A stretch of DNA of 64,000 nt from Bacteroides fragilis NCTC 9343 (GCF_000025985.1 NC_003228.3:4526001-4590000), one strand, 5' to 3'. Positions 43,761 to 55,486 are shown, counted from the first letter of the stretch. Notes: a model not told the origin generated them from the letters alone. Numbers and translations: made by a program.

Positions 43761-44042
43761 TTATTTTCTCAATTTAAGTAATACTAATATGGGATTATCT
43801 TCTTCATCAGCATTTGCTACAATTGCTCTCAGCTTATCTTGCTTTTTTTTGTTCTGAATATCAGGGTGGGCAGCAAAATATTCTTCTGTCAGAATCTCTT
43901 TCATATCGGAAGGATTCACATATGCAAGCCAATAAGTTCCGCTACTACTCACAGATTGGGGATAAAAAGGAAGTCCCCCATCAATATCATTCTCAAAACC
44001 TTGGGCTAACGGAGTCCCTCTTTCATTCAAACAGATAGTCAT
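43761..44042 (-). pseudogene. C-terminal fragment of a beta-propeller lipoprotein-type gene
   Basis: The frame (MTICLNERGTPLAQGFENDI) contains GLPFYPQSVSSSGTYWLAYV and ends NADEEDNPILVLLKLRK, the tail pattern (EDDNPIIAFYKLKD) of the lipoprotein family. About 300 N-terminal residues are missing, and no signal is present. It lies between the S41 fragment and ubb. Confidence 0.6.
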
Positions 44043-44192
44043 TGGTATTGAAATATCTCATAATTAATATTTAGCATCACATGTTTTGTCACACTTTTTC
44101 AACAGACCCTTCTTAAGGTAAAATAAACACAATTTTACTAAATAAATCTCAAGGCTACTGTAATATATAATAATAAAGAAAAACAGATAACT

Positions 44193-44200
44193 TATATTTG
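44193..44200 (+). promoter_or_regulatory. ubb: -7 box of the ubb promoter
   Basis: TATATTTG matches TAnnTTTG and ends 29 bp before the ubb ATG. No TTTG at -33 spacing was found. Confidence 0.5.
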
Positions 44201-44229
44201 TCCCATATTATTTTTAAATATAAAAACAA

Positions 44230-44541
44230 ATGAGATTTATTAAACAAGTACTTTTGACTATAACATTATGTAACATAATGTTATTTGCATTGCCATCTAC
44301 TGTAAATGCAATGCAAGTTTTTATAAAAAACAGATATGGCTGGACCATAACATTAGAGGTATCACCTACTGATACTGTAGAAAACGTAAAACAAAAAATT
44401 CAGGATAAAGAAGGTTTTCCACCTGATAAAATAAGGCTTATATATGGAGGAAAACAAATGGAAGATGGACGAACTTTAGCAGATTATAATGTTCAAAAAG
44501 ACTCAACTATATTAATTTGCATAAGAGATGTCGACTGTTAA
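44230..44541 (+). CDS. ubb: Secreted eukaryote-like ubiquitin (BfUbb)
   Basis: 103 aa. Signal peptide of 27 residues ([20 protein letters not shown], then LPSTVNA) followed by a 76-residue ubiquitin fold. [30 protein letters not shown] are near-identical to eukaryotic ubiquitin. Lys 6, 27, 29, 33, 48 and 63 and Ile44 are kept, Lys11 is Trp, His68 is Leu, and the C-terminus is DVDC instead of RGG, so it cannot be conjugated by the normal di-Gly route. In B. fragilis this protein is known to be secreted and to kill other B. fragilis strains. No immunity gene is evident beside it. Base composition is low-GC, consistent with transfer. Confidence 0.95.
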   Translation: MRFIKQVLLTITLCNIMLFALPSTVNAMQVFIKNRYGWTITLEVSPTDTVENVKQKIQDKEGFPPDKIRLIYGGKQMEDGRTLADYNVQKDSTILICIRDVDC

Positions 44542-44647
44542 CACTAAGAAAGAAAATATAAAAAAGCATGTCATTATTAACAACATTAATTTTTACAGAC
44601 TATAAAAATTAACTTTAAGATATATGACACCGTTCTAAATTACGCAT

Positions 44648-44686
44648 AAATAGAAAACTACAATTTCGTCTTGTGGTTTTCTATTT
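44648..44686 (+). terminator. Terminator of ubb
   Basis: AAATAGAAAACTACAA pairs with TTGTGGTTTTCTATTT with one G-U-type mismatch, 107 bp after the ubb stop. Confidence 0.75.
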
Positions 44687-44689
44687 GCT

Positions 44690-45851
44690 TTACAACCCCC
44701 ATTTATAGTATCATACAGACACGGTATTAACAGGACATTCTGTCGATCATTAATATGAGACACAATTTTTCCAATAGCGTGTTTAACTGAAAACTTCGTT
44801 TTCGGTTTTTACATCACTTTTCTATAGAAACAAACTCACATTTTACAAACCGATAAATAGGCATATTATAGGCTAAATGTTTTTTTCGTAAAACTCTAAG
44901 TTAATCTTATTATCAACATACTTTATTCTGACCTTTACCTAATATAATCAGAGAACTTTAGAAGTATATTTATTTCGGTAAACACATAGGTATTTTCTTA
45001 GATTCTGTTTTTCAATACTCCATTTTACAGAGAAAAAAGTAGATATTTCATATCTAGTATAAAATTCACAGTCCGCATTGTTAGCATTGATAAAATTTAC
45101 CTTTAAAGTTCTTATTTTCCATCTATTTCTGCACAGGCAGACACTCTCTCTCAGAGGTGTTTTTATTGAAAAGTTTGAAATGGGAAACATTCAATAAAAA
45201 AATTGTATTTATTGACCTTAGCACAAAACTTCACTCTTTTACTTTTTTATAGAATGGATATAATACCTGTTCACACTTGCTATACGGTCACTTATCTTAA
45301 AGTCATTAAATAAGAGGTTTCTCTAAAATAGTTGGAGTTATTTTGTTTTCAGTATATTGATACATGAAAGCTTCTGCTTAATTTTTTTGCAATAAACCGG
45401 ATAGACACGCTTCAACATTGTCATATCTGTTTAATATACAGCAGATATAGAGCACCACACTATTCAAAATATAATGACGTAACTACTCCTGATAATTCTT
45501 ACAGCAATTTATTGTCTACAAAGAAACACATACGATCTTATAGCAAATGACGATGGTCGTATATAACTTATTCGATAAATAGGGACACCAATGTATACCC
45601 CAAATATCTTAGAGAGACTATAATATCTATTTTATACGTCACAGAGAAAAACGCAAAGAAAAAATGAGAATGTCCCAATTTCATCATATTGAAAAATCTT
45701 TTATTTTTTCTCATTAAGTCGAACTCAGCAAGGTATAAACTAACTTTATTCCGAAAATATACTATATATCTAATCTCTATCCTTTTAAAGTCTATTTCCA
45801 TCGTTTTGCCATTCCCTTTTATTTAAGCAGAAATAAATTAGGAATACAAAA
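44690..45851. other. AT-rich region without recognised genes between ubb and mutL
   Basis: About 1.15 kb with only weak short frames (for example 44948-45190 and 45568-45801 on the minus strand), which lack good starts, signal peptides or recognisable motifs. It may contain small regulatory RNAs or gene remnants, but nothing can be assigned. Confidence 0.5.
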
Positions 45852-45880
45852 GCCAACTAATCCATAGTAGATTAATTGGC
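45852..45880 (-). terminator. Terminator of the mutL operon
   Basis: GCCAACTAATC (45852-45862) pairs with GATTAATTGGC (45870-45880) with one mismatch; read on the minus strand the stem is followed by TTTTG. It lies 139 bp after the mutL stop. Confidence 0.65.
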
Positions 45881-46018
45881 CTAATTCATTTTATTTTCGG
45901 GAATTATTAATTCATCAAAACAACAAAAAAGACAAAAAATAGAATAAACTCATCTATATAAAAGAAACAGAATGCAGTCGACGTAATACTTATTCTGATA
46001 AGTACAGAAGAATGATAA

Positions 46019-47896
46019 TTACCGGAAAAGCTTATCGATCTCTTCTTCTTTTATGGTAGTCAGCACCACGCGTCCGTCCGGCGTATAGTTGGGTGAAGGA
46101 CAGGCAAACAGATTATCGACCAAACTGACCATCTCTTCGTTGCTCAGCACCTGCCCATAGACAATGGCAGCCGCACGGGCAAGAGTCAACGCAAGGATAT
46201 CCTGAATTTCTTCTTTGACATCATTGCCTTTCTCCATAGCGGTGTGCAGCATGCTACGTACCAAATCGACCGGATTCAGCCCGTCGATGCCTGAAGGTAC
46301 TCCGTTAATGGCATAGCTGCCGCCACCAAGATCACTGAGATCAAAGCCCACTGCGGATAAATCGTCCATGATACTTTGCAACACAGCCGCCTCGGAAGCC
46401 GGAAGTTGCAGGATTTCCGGGAAAAGAACACCTTGTGAGAATCCCTGCTTCTGCTGAATCTGGGCACGATAACGGTCAAAGAGCACACGGATATGTGCGC
46501 GATGCTGATCGATCAACATCAATCCGGACTTCACGGACGTAAGGATGAAGCGCCCTTTGAACTGCAAATGCTGCGTACCTTTTTCAATCACGGCCAGCTC
46601 ACCGGCATAAAGAGTTTCGGGAGCCGCTGTAGCAATGCTCTCTTCTTCGATCACCGCAAACTCTTCCGATTCAGGATCGGAGTCGGAGAAAGGCTGATTC
46701 ATCTTACTGGCTTTCTCAAGACCGCCATACAAATCTTCCCAGTCCACTTTCGGACGGGAGTAGTTGCCTCCACCGGAAGAAGAGGAGGGCTTGAACGGGT
46801 TGAAATCGGAATTGAAATGTACCTTAGGCGGCGCGGGAGGCAGATTCTGTTCAAAAGCAGGAATATCGGGCATGTCCTCCGTATCGAAATCGATAGAAGG
46901 TACAGCATTGAACTTGCCCAATGACTCCTTGATCGAAGCAGAAAGAATCTGCCAGATAGCCTGCTCGTTTTCAAATTTGATCTCTGTTTTGGTAGGATGG
47001 ATATTCACATCGATGTTGGCAGGATCGACTTCAAAGTAAATGAAATAAGAAATCTGTTCGCCTGCGGGAATCAACTGTTCGTAAGCATCCATCACTGCCT
47101 TATGGAAATAAGGATGACGCATATAGCGCCCGTTCACAAAGAAATACTGATGGGCGCCTTTCTTACGGGCTGTTTCGGGTTTGGCTACATAACCCGAAAC
47201 TTTCACCATTGTAGTGTTGACTTCTACACTGAGCAGTTGTTGGTTAAGTTTCTTGCCAAAAACAGAAAGAATACGTTGCCGCAAATGGCAAGCGGGAAGA
47301 TTGAACAGTTCGGAGTCATTGCTATACAGTGAAAAAGCAACCTCAGGATGTACCAGGGCAATACGTTCAAATTCGGCCAGAATATTACTGAGCTCGGTGG
47401 AGTTAGCCTTCAGAAACTTACGCCGGGCAGGAATATTGAAAAAGAGATTCTTAATAGAAAAATTGCTTCCTTTGGGACAAGACACCGCTTCCTGACTCTC
47501 CACTTTGGAACCCGCAATGATAATCTTGGTTCCCAGCTCTTCGGATTCGGGACGTGTCTTCAGCTCGACCTGAGCAACGGCGGCAATGGAAGCCAATGCT
47601 TCACCGCGAAACCCCATCGTGCGAAGGGCAAACAGATCGGATGCTTCACGGATCTTTGAAGTGGCATGCCGCTCGAAAGAGAGGCGTGCATCGGTTTCGG
47701 ACATTCCCTTACCGTCATCAATCACCTGTATACAGGTTTTACCTGCATCGGTGACCAACACATGAATATTCTGCGCCTCAGCATCGATGGCATTTTCGAC
47801 TAACTCTTTGATGACAGATGCCGGACGTTGTATCACCTCTCCGGCAGCTATCTGGTTGGCAACCGAATCGGGTAATAAATGAATGATATCGCTCAT
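46019..47896 (-). CDS. mutL: DNA mismatch repair protein MutL
   Basis: 625 aa. GHKL ATPase N-terminus: [14 protein letters not shown] (Asn/Glu for Mg-ATP), [11 protein letters not shown] and the ATP-lid [16 protein letters not shown] linker rich in Pro/Ser (about 330-410) is followed by the dimerisation domain. The endonuclease motif DQHAx2Ex4E is changed to [14 protein letters not shown], lacking its first Glu. MutL couples MutS mismatch recognition to strand removal. Last gene of the minus-strand operon running from the SurA-type gene at 53780. Confidence 0.95.
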
Positions 47897-47932
47897 AATA
47901 GATTTAGCTTTGACTGTTTTAGTTTATAGGAC

Positions 47933-48229
47933 TTAGAAAGACCAACTGCCGGTCTGCAAATAATGCCACAGAAAAATAAGCAGGGCAATGATAGCCAGAA
48001 TTACTCCCAAATGGGCGGGTTTACGTCCGCTCTCTTTACGACGCTTCAGGTGTGTGGTACCTTCGATAAACTTCCCGCGAATATCTTCGGGAGAAAATTC
48101 TTTCTCGGGCAATATTCCCAGATCACGCTTGGCATCTTCTTCCATTTTTGCCAGTTTTTCTTTCCTCTCGTCCACATAGATATATTGATGATTAAATCCA
48201 CGCGGCTTTCGTACATTGAACATTCCCAT
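47933..48229 (-). CDS. Small conserved membrane protein upstream of mutL
   Basis: 98 aa, MGMFNVRKPRGFNHQYIYVD. A charged N-terminal 70 residues (with DERKEKLAKMEEDAKRDLGI) is followed by one C-terminal membrane helix, LGVILAIIALLIFLWHYL. It lies 2 bp after the OstA-like gene and 36 bp before mutL, an order I recall as common in Bacteroides. Function unknown; a tail-anchored cytoplasmic protein. Confidence 0.75.
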   Translation of the reverse strand: MGMFNVRKPRGFNHQYIYVDERKEKLAKMEEDAKRDLGILPEKEFSPEDIRGKFIEGTTHLKRRKESGRKPAHLGVILAIIALLIFLWHYLQTGSWSF

Positions 48230-48231
48230 AG

Positions 48232-49935
48232 CTATTTCATATTAATTATTTCACGTTTCGGACCACTAATAGCTTTACGTTCGGTTTTACGCAAAGCCTC
48301 ACCGGCCTTTTTCCCTCTCCAGTTGAAAATGTCTTCTTTGCTTAAAGGACGGACATAATCAAACCAACTAAAGGTGGGCAGTTTCATTTTGTCGGGCGGA
48401 ATCTGATTCATCGGATAAAGTGTACCATTCGACTTTGGACTCATTACCATTCTCTCCATTTTCCGATCCTTGAGATACATATTTAGCAAACTGGTTTCGG
48501 ATGTGTTCATGCCAATCATCGTACTATCTTGCTCCTGAGGATAATAAACTACCAGGACATTTCCTATCACATCTACCTTGCGAGCTTCACCTTCGGCAAA
48601 GTAAGCCTTGATCTCTTTTCCCGAAATCTGATTAAAATGAATGGAGTCTTTCTGTTCTACCGTAAGTGCCTGATTGATGATATGGGCCCAATCAATCGTA
48701 CTGTCATTCATATAGACCTTAATCTCTTCACCCAACAGTTGTTGCCCTTCGTTCCAAAGAATAGGATCGCGATACATAGTAAGGCAGGAATCTTTCGTAT
48801 TGAAAACCAAAGAATCGCAAACACCCTGCAAATCGATGCTGTACATACGCACTTTGTGGAAAGCACGCATCTCACGGAAAAGAGAATCTGTGTCAAGATT
48901 ATAGCTATTCATCAGTAATGTATCGGCATGCATGAAAAGACTGTCGCCACGCGAATAATCCACAGCCACGGCACGCTTGGTGGCGAGGGCATTCTGCTTC
49001 AGCTCGTCATAATAACAATAATCGCCGGTAAGCATGTTCTTATTCACCGTATCATTCATCTGCACATTATCGAACGCTTCGCCATAGCCGGCTTTACGGT
49101 CATAGAAAAGGCTGTCTCCGATCAATCGCTTGCCATCATTGGTCAGTACTGAGCGATCCAGCAGCTCGGCTTGTCCGGAAACCGTATTGTAAATGCCACG
49201 TTCGGAGTAGATGTGATTTTGTTCACTGACAATATCAGAGGGTCCCAGGATGGTGGCAATCTTCGTATCCGTGCTATACTTCAGGGTATCGGAAGTCAGT
49301 ACAAAACGGGGATTAACAAGCTTGACGTCGTGATTGAAAACGGATAGTTTGGTGGCGGGACTGTATTCGCCCCAATCAGAAGTCAGCACGTTTTCTTCAT
49401 CCATCAAGGTGCCTCCATCAAAATAATAGCCCAAATTGTACAAACGGTCATAATTCAGACTATCTGTCAACAGGGTAGTATTCCGGTTGATCATTTTTAC
49501 ATTCTCACGAAGCTGCGCTATCTGGGTCATGCCGTCATAAAACAGATAATCACCATAGATGAAAAGGGTATCCCCCTGCTCCATACGTACATTACTGAAT
49601 GCTTCGAAAGAATTGGTTTTCTCGTAAATCAAGGCACTGTCACAATACATGTACATGCTGTCATGACGCAACTTGACCGAACCGATCAGCACCTGAACAT
49701 CGGGGCGGGCTAACTTATCGGCCTGTCCCTGATCGGCATGAAGCAAGTCGACACGTGTTTTCTTTTTACCCTGTGCCTTTTCCGGTTCAACTTTCTGCTC
49801 CGGCTGCGCTTTCTTGTCATGCTGAGGTTTCTTGTCCTGAGCCATCAGAAAACATACAGCAAGCAGGCATAGAGTACCCGCTAAGAGAAATCTATGCCTG
49901 CCTTGGAATTTATTTTCTTTATTGAATCTAAACAT
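48232..49935 (-). CDS. OstA/LptA-like periplasmic protein
   Basis: 567 aa. Signal/anchor at about residues 16-33 (FLLAGTLCLLAVCFLMAQ), a Lys/Gln/Glu-rich linker, then repeated OstA-type beta strands such as SMYMYCDSALIYEKTNSFEA, DTLFIYGDYLFYDGMTQIAQ and AYFAEGEARKVDVIGNVLVV. In LptA/LptD this fold forms the LPS bridge. It is followed upstream by three SurA-type isomerases, which suggests an outer-membrane biogenesis operon. Confidence 0.85.
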   Translation of the reverse strand: MFRFNKENKFQGRHRFLLAGTLCLLAVCFLMAQDKKPQHDKKAQPEQKVEPEKAQGKKKTRVDLLHADQGQADKLARPDVQVLIGSVKLRHDSMYMYCDSALIYEKTNSFEAFSNVRMEQGDTLFIYGDYLFYDGMTQIAQLRENVKMINRNTTLLTDSLNYDRLYNLGYYFDGGTLMDEENVLTSDWGEYSPATKLSVFNHDVKLVNPRFVLTSDTLKYSTDTKIATILGPSDIVSEQNHIYSERGIYNTVSGQAELLDRSVLTNDGKRLIGDSLFYDRKAGYGEAFDNVQMNDTVNKNMLTGDYCYYDELKQNALATKRAVAVDYSRGDSLFMHADTLLMNSYNLDTDSLFREMRAFHKVRMYSIDLQGVCDSLVFNTKDSCLTMYRDPILWNEGQQLLGEEIKVYMNDSTIDWAHIINQALTVEQKDSIHFNQISGKEIKAYFAEGEARKVDVIGNVLVVYYPQEQDSTMIGMNTSETSLLNMYLKDRKMERMVMSPKSNGTLYPMNQIPPDKMKLPTFSWFDYVRPLSKEDIFNWRGKKAGEALRKTERKAISGPKREIINMK

Positions 49936-49947
49936 ATCAAAATAGGA

Positions 49948-51318
49948 TCAGTCTTTTTTAATCCACCCCGGATATTTAAAATCGCAACGCTGCCATGCCG
50001 GATTAATACGTACGTATGTATGCTTCTGTTTTTCAACGATCCATTTCTGCAACGCTTCTTCGCGACGCTTGTCGAGCACGATTTCTTTCAGGTTCTGGTA
50101 GTCATCGGTGATCGTGGCTTTATGCCCGTTGATACGTGACTTCAGTTTAACAATGGCACAAACTTCCTTACCATCTTTAGGATTAACCATTGTGAAAGCT
50201 TTGGAAATCTCACCGATATTCATTTTATCCACCACTTTAGCAATCTCCTGCGGCAAATCCTGCATTTCGAATTTAGCGGTCTGGTTCTGCGGGTTCTGCA
50301 TCAGACCGTGGTTGTTGCGCGTATCTTTGTCCTGAGACAAAGCAGAAGCAGCCTGATCAAAGGTAAACTTATCGCTACGGATATCGTTGGCAATAGAGTC
50401 GAGACGCGCATTGGCTTCATCCAACTCCTTATCCGACACTTTGGGCTTCAACAGGATATGACGGGTGTTGATACGGTCGCCACGTTTTTCGATCAACTGG
50501 ATGATATGGAAACCATACTCAGACTCTACGATTTTAGAGATCTTCTTGGTATCCTGCAAGTTGAAAGCGACATTGGCGTATTCGGGAACCATCTGCCCTT
50601 TACCCATAAAACCGGTTTCACCACCTTTGATAGCAGAGCCGCGATCTTCGGAATACAGCAGGGCAAGCGTAGAGAAATCACTTTCACCCTTATTGATACG
50701 GTCGGTGTATTCACGCAAGCGTCTTTTTACATCTTCAATTTCGGCAACAGGTATTTTAGGCTGCTGCGTAATAATCTGTACTTCTACCTGGGTGGGGACG
50801 TAAGGAATACTGTCCTGGGGAAGCTCCTTAAAGTAACGGCGTACTTCCGCCGGAGTCACTTTGATATCACCTACCAGTTTCTGCTGCATCCTTTGTACAA
50901 TCAATCCGTCACGGGCATTCTCGCGCATGGCTTCACGAATCTGTGTAGAGGTCTTATTAAACTCTGCTTCCATTCTTTCTCTGCTACCCAAAGCCTGAAT
51001 ATAATTACTGATCTGATAGTCGACACGCTGTATGACTTCTGCCTCGGGCACTTCAATACTGTCGAGCACAGCCTGGTGCATATAAAGTTTCTGTACGGCC
51101 AACTCTTCGGGAATCACACAATAAGGATCACCATCAAACTTACGCCCTTCATACAAAGCGGCCAGTCGTGCTTCTTCCACATCGGACTTCAGGATAGCTT
51201 CGTCGCCAATGACCCAAACCACTTCGTCAATCACATTGTCCTGTGCATAGGATGCCACGTTAGCAACCAGTGCCAGGGCAAACATAACAACAAACTTAAA
51301 GTTCACAAACTTCTTCAT
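49948..51318 (-). CDS. surA: SurA-like peptidyl-prolyl isomerase (two PpiC domains)
   Basis: 456 aa with signal peptide MKKFVNFKFVVMFALALVAN ending at SYAQ. The SurA N-terminal helical part (WVIGDEAILKSDVEEARLAA) is followed by two parvulin domains, one around GGETGFMGKGQMVPEYANVA and one around INTRHILLKPKVSDKELDEA. It should chaperone outer-membrane proteins in the periplasm. It is co-directional with two more isomerase-like genes upstream (51328 and 52227). Confidence 0.9.
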   Translation of the reverse strand: MKKFVNFKFVVMFALALVANVASYAQDNVIDEVVWVIGDEAILKSDVEEARLAALYEGRKFDGDPYCVIPEELAVQKLYMHQAVLDSIEVPEAEVIQRVDYQISNYIQALGSRERMEAEFNKTSTQIREAMRENARDGLIVQRMQQKLVGDIKVTPAEVRRYFKELPQDSIPYVPTQVEVQIITQQPKIPVAEIEDVKRRLREYTDRINKGESDFSTLALLYSEDRGSAIKGGETGFMGKGQMVPEYANVAFNLQDTKKISKIVESEYGFHIIQLIEKRGDRINTRHILLKPKVSDKELDEANARLDSIANDIRSDKFTFDQAASALSQDKDTRNNHGLMQNPQNQTAKFEMQDLPQEIAKVVDKMNIGEISKAFTMVNPKDGKEVCAIVKLKSRINGHKATITDDYQNLKEIVLDKRREEALQKWIVEKQKHTYVRINPAWQRCDFKYPGWIKKD

Positions 51319-51327
51319 TCTGTGTAT

Positions 51328-52170
51328 TTAATAATTTATAATCTTCTTTCTTTTTACTGCACGCTCGTACAGATCGTCTTTCACTTGTTTCATAAAGTCA
51401 ACCCGCTTGATGTTGACAAGCATATCCTTGACTTTCGGCTGGGCAAATTCATAAGGTTCCTGTTCGCCCGCCACACGGAAATCACTGATATTCAGAAAAT
51501 AGTAAAATGCCGTATCTTTCAGTTCAATATGGCGGTTTTTATCCATATAGGCTTCAGGGGATTCCGCTTTCAACGGGATCATATCCAGCACATCGGCCAC
51601 CCGCACCCATTTATCATAAAAATACTCATACTTCACTGCGTTTTGCAAACTATACTTTTCCAAATGCTCAACGGCATCCTGAGTCTCCGTCTTGTACCAC
51701 TTACGCACGTTGCCCAGTTGGGGAGCGGTCAGAGGAACTTTGATAAACAGACCTTTCATCAATGGACGGTCCAGCTTAAACAGTTCTTTGTTCTTTTCGT
51801 AATAGTCTGCTATTTCTTGTTCGGGGATCTCGCCCGACAATTTCTGGCTGATTAGTTCTTGCTGATAAGTATGCATGATCAATGCTTTCCGGTAATTCTC
51901 GACCAACTTATCGATTTCTCCGTTATCGGGAATATTGCTTTGCGCCTGATTGAACAACAAAACATCTTCTACCCAGCTACGGACGTAGTGCTCGGCGAAA
52001 AGAAGACTGTCATCTTTTGACAAACCGGCAGGGAGCACGGCCTGAAGGTCTTCTTTGTACAAAAAGTTTCCATCGACCTCTACCAAAGGAGTCTGTCCTT
52101 TGTGGTCATGCTTGTCGGCACACGACGCACAGAAAAGGAGAGAGATTAGCAGAAGGCCCGTTTTTCGCAT
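51328..52170 (-). CDS. Peptidyl-prolyl isomerase-like lipoprotein
   Basis: 280 aa from the ATG at 52170 (MRKTGLLLISLLFCASCADK), which gives a lipobox ASC; the longer frame overlaps the previous gene. SurA-like helical N-domain (LSKDDSLLFAEHYVRSWVED) and no obvious complete parvulin active site. Probably a periplasmic, membrane-anchored chaperone of the same pathway. It lies 10 bp before the surA gene and 56 bp after the next one. Confidence 0.8.
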   Translation of the reverse strand: MRKTGLLLISLLFCASCADKHDHKGQTPLVEVDGNFLYKEDLQAVLPAGLSKDDSLLFAEHYVRSWVEDVLLFNQAQSNIPDNGEIDKLVENYRKALIMHTYQQELISQKLSGEIPEQEIADYYEKNKELFKLDRPLMKGLFIKVPLTAPQLGNVRKWYKTETQDAVEHLEKYSLQNAVKYEYFYDKWVRVADVLDMIPLKAESPEAYMDKNRHIELKDTAFYYFLNISDFRVAGEQEPYEFAQPKVKDMLVNIKRVDFMKQVKDDLYERAVKRKKIINY

Positions 52171-52226
52171 TGTCAACTGAATTATACTTAATTTAAGGTA
52201 CGAAGATAATACAATAATTCGTTGCA

Positions 52227-53780
52227 TCAGTGATTATTAACCGTTTTTAAAACCTCTTGGTTAATTTCAACCTTAGCAGAAGCTCTGAGACGTTCTGTCC
52301 AAAGTGCATCCAGATGATTCTGATAATCCCGGATCAATTGGGGAATGATCTCATGGTAGGACTCCGGCCCTTTCTTTTTCTCACCTAGAACAACAGTAAA
52401 AGGATAGGACTTTAAGGGTTCGAAATCTCCTTTTTTAAACACTAACTTATCAACAAAAACATTGTCACCTTCGGCAAAAGTTCCTTGTTCTATCCGGATA
52501 GTGGCTGGCGAAGCAGGAGTATTAAACGTCAGGCGGATGGCGTCTTTCCACTCTTCCTCGGGAAGTTTCTTCAAGAATTTACGTGCACTTTTCAGAGTCT
52601 TTTTATGGGTTCCATGCAATACGGCACCCCTGTAACGGGGCGAATCCCAATTGTAATCGGTCCGGTGTTCCTTAAAAAAGGCTTTCAGCGCAACAGAATC
52701 GGACAGACTGACCTGACGCGATTCGCGACGGGTTATAGCGGCTAAAAGCAGATCGTCACGGCGCTGTTGCAAGGCCAGTCGGAAATCAGGATATTTCTGT
52801 TCAAGGCGATTGTTTTCGTAATCAAGAATTGATTTCACTACAAAGGCATTCAATTGTCGTTTTATCCCCATGGGATGGGCATCGGCAAACCGTTCAAAGT
52901 CTTTCCCGGTAAAGCTTTTTCCGTCCAGCGTAAAAAGAGTGCGGGAAGTCCTGCCCGAGGCAAGCAACTCTTCCATCCCGGCCTTGTCCGGAGTATATTG
53001 ACAGATACTCTTCAGCTTGTTCACCCATAACTCAATTTCTTTATCCGTACCCGGACGACGGGAGAGTTTATGAATCAATTCTCCGCGTATCTGTTCGAAT
53101 GGAGGAATTTCCCGCCTGCCTGTCACCTTGATAATCTGTATACCCTTGGGTGTAAAAAACGGCTTTGAATACTCTCCATCTTTTAAAGAGAAGGCTACTT
53201 CTTCAAACTCCTGCGAAGTCTGCAACCAACCCATCCAAAACTCTTTCTTATCATCCGAGTACTTGTTTACCAGAGTCTTAAAGTCAATATCGGGATGAGT
53301 CTCCAAGACATGATAGAGTGAATCCATCAAGATCTGTGCCTCCCGCAAATGATGGGGTAAGGCAGTCTGCGGAAGATAACGGAAAATACGCATAACCTTA
53401 ACTTCGCCGGCAGCAGAGCGGGTTTTCATCTGATCGTAGAGTTTCTTTGCGTAGGCCTCATCGGTAGCAGAATCGGTAAGATAGGACCTGGATAAGGCTC
53501 GATGATAATTCTCCATCTCTGTACGAAAATCAGAAACAGTATCCAATCCGGCTTTTTGCGCTGCAGACAACTTCAACTTCATATCGACAAAAAGATCGGC
53601 ACAGCGTTTCAGAGTCTCCTTCCCGGCTATTCCCGAAGGTTTATTCCGGTGGCAGAAACGCTCAAACTCCGAACGGGTAATATCCTGCCCATTAATCCGC
53701 ATCAATACCGGATCTTGCTGGGCATGGCCGGCAATCGCCCCAAACAAACAGGTCAGTGTTCCAACCAGAATCTTCTTCAT
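52227..53780 (-). CDS. PpiC/SurA-type peptidyl-prolyl isomerase
   Basis: 517 aa. Signal peptide MKKILVGTLTCLFGAIAGHA. N-terminal SurA-like helices (RINGQDITRSEFERFCHRNK) and one parvulin domain (FWMGWLQTSQEFEEVAFSLK, with FFTPKGIQIIKVTGRREIPP). The C-terminal 250 residues repeat a weaker helical/parvulin-like arrangement. First gene of the operon, with no promoter recognised; the guaB terminator lies just upstream. Confidence 0.85.
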   Translation of the reverse strand: MKKILVGTLTCLFGAIAGHAQQDPVLMRINGQDITRSEFERFCHRNKPSGIAGKETLKRCADLFVDMKLKLSAAQKAGLDTVSDFRTEMENYHRALSRSYLTDSATDEAYAKKLYDQMKTRSAAGEVKVMRIFRYLPQTALPHHLREAQILMDSLYHVLETHPDIDFKTLVNKYSDDKKEFWMGWLQTSQEFEEVAFSLKDGEYSKPFFTPKGIQIIKVTGRREIPPFEQIRGELIHKLSRRPGTDKEIELWVNKLKSICQYTPDKAGMEELLASGRTSRTLFTLDGKSFTGKDFERFADAHPMGIKRQLNAFVVKSILDYENNRLEQKYPDFRLALQQRRDDLLLAAITRRESRQVSLSDSVALKAFFKEHRTDYNWDSPRYRGAVLHGTHKKTLKSARKFLKKLPEEEWKDAIRLTFNTPASPATIRIEQGTFAEGDNVFVDKLVFKKGDFEPLKSYPFTVVLGEKKKGPESYHEIIPQLIRDYQNHLDALWTERLRASAKVEINQEVLKTVNNH

Positions 53781-53821
53781 ATCATTCTACATTCAGATGT
53801 TCATATCAAAACAAAAAAAAT

Positions 53822-53869
53822 GAGCGGATGTTACGGAGCACCTCCAAAGGTGATCCGTTCAACCCGCTC
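53822..53869 (-). terminator. Terminator of guaB
   Basis: GAGCGG (53822) pairs with CCGCTC (to 53869), ACGGA with TCCGT and CACCT with AGGTG, forming one long interrupted stem. On the minus strand it is followed by eight T. Confidence 0.8.
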
Positions 53870-53924
53870 AATCGATATTTTCAAAGAATATCTGCCAATA
53901 TTCCTTTTGTCTTTTTACTATCTA

Positions 53925-55412
<1,488 letters not shown>

Positions 55413-55429
55413 TTAAAAATTATTGCGTG

Positions 55430-55437
55430 CAAATATA
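55430..55437 (-). promoter_or_regulatory. -7 box of guaB promoter
   Basis: Minus-strand TATATTTG, 29 bp before the ATG at 55400; no TTTG at -33. Confidence 0.5.
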
Positions 55438-55486
55438 CAGTTTTTATTCAAGACTGCATAAGTGCACGCAATTTTTTTCGCTTTTT

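Noticed and set aside
44948..45801. Two small minus-strand frames (80 and 77 codons) between ubb and mutL
   Set aside because: AT-rich frames with no recognisable features, no promoter and no neighbours on an operon; not better than chance.
50308..51855. 515-codon plus-strand frame
   Set aside because: It is antisense to the surA and isomerase genes, which have clear signal peptides and domains; it has no motif.
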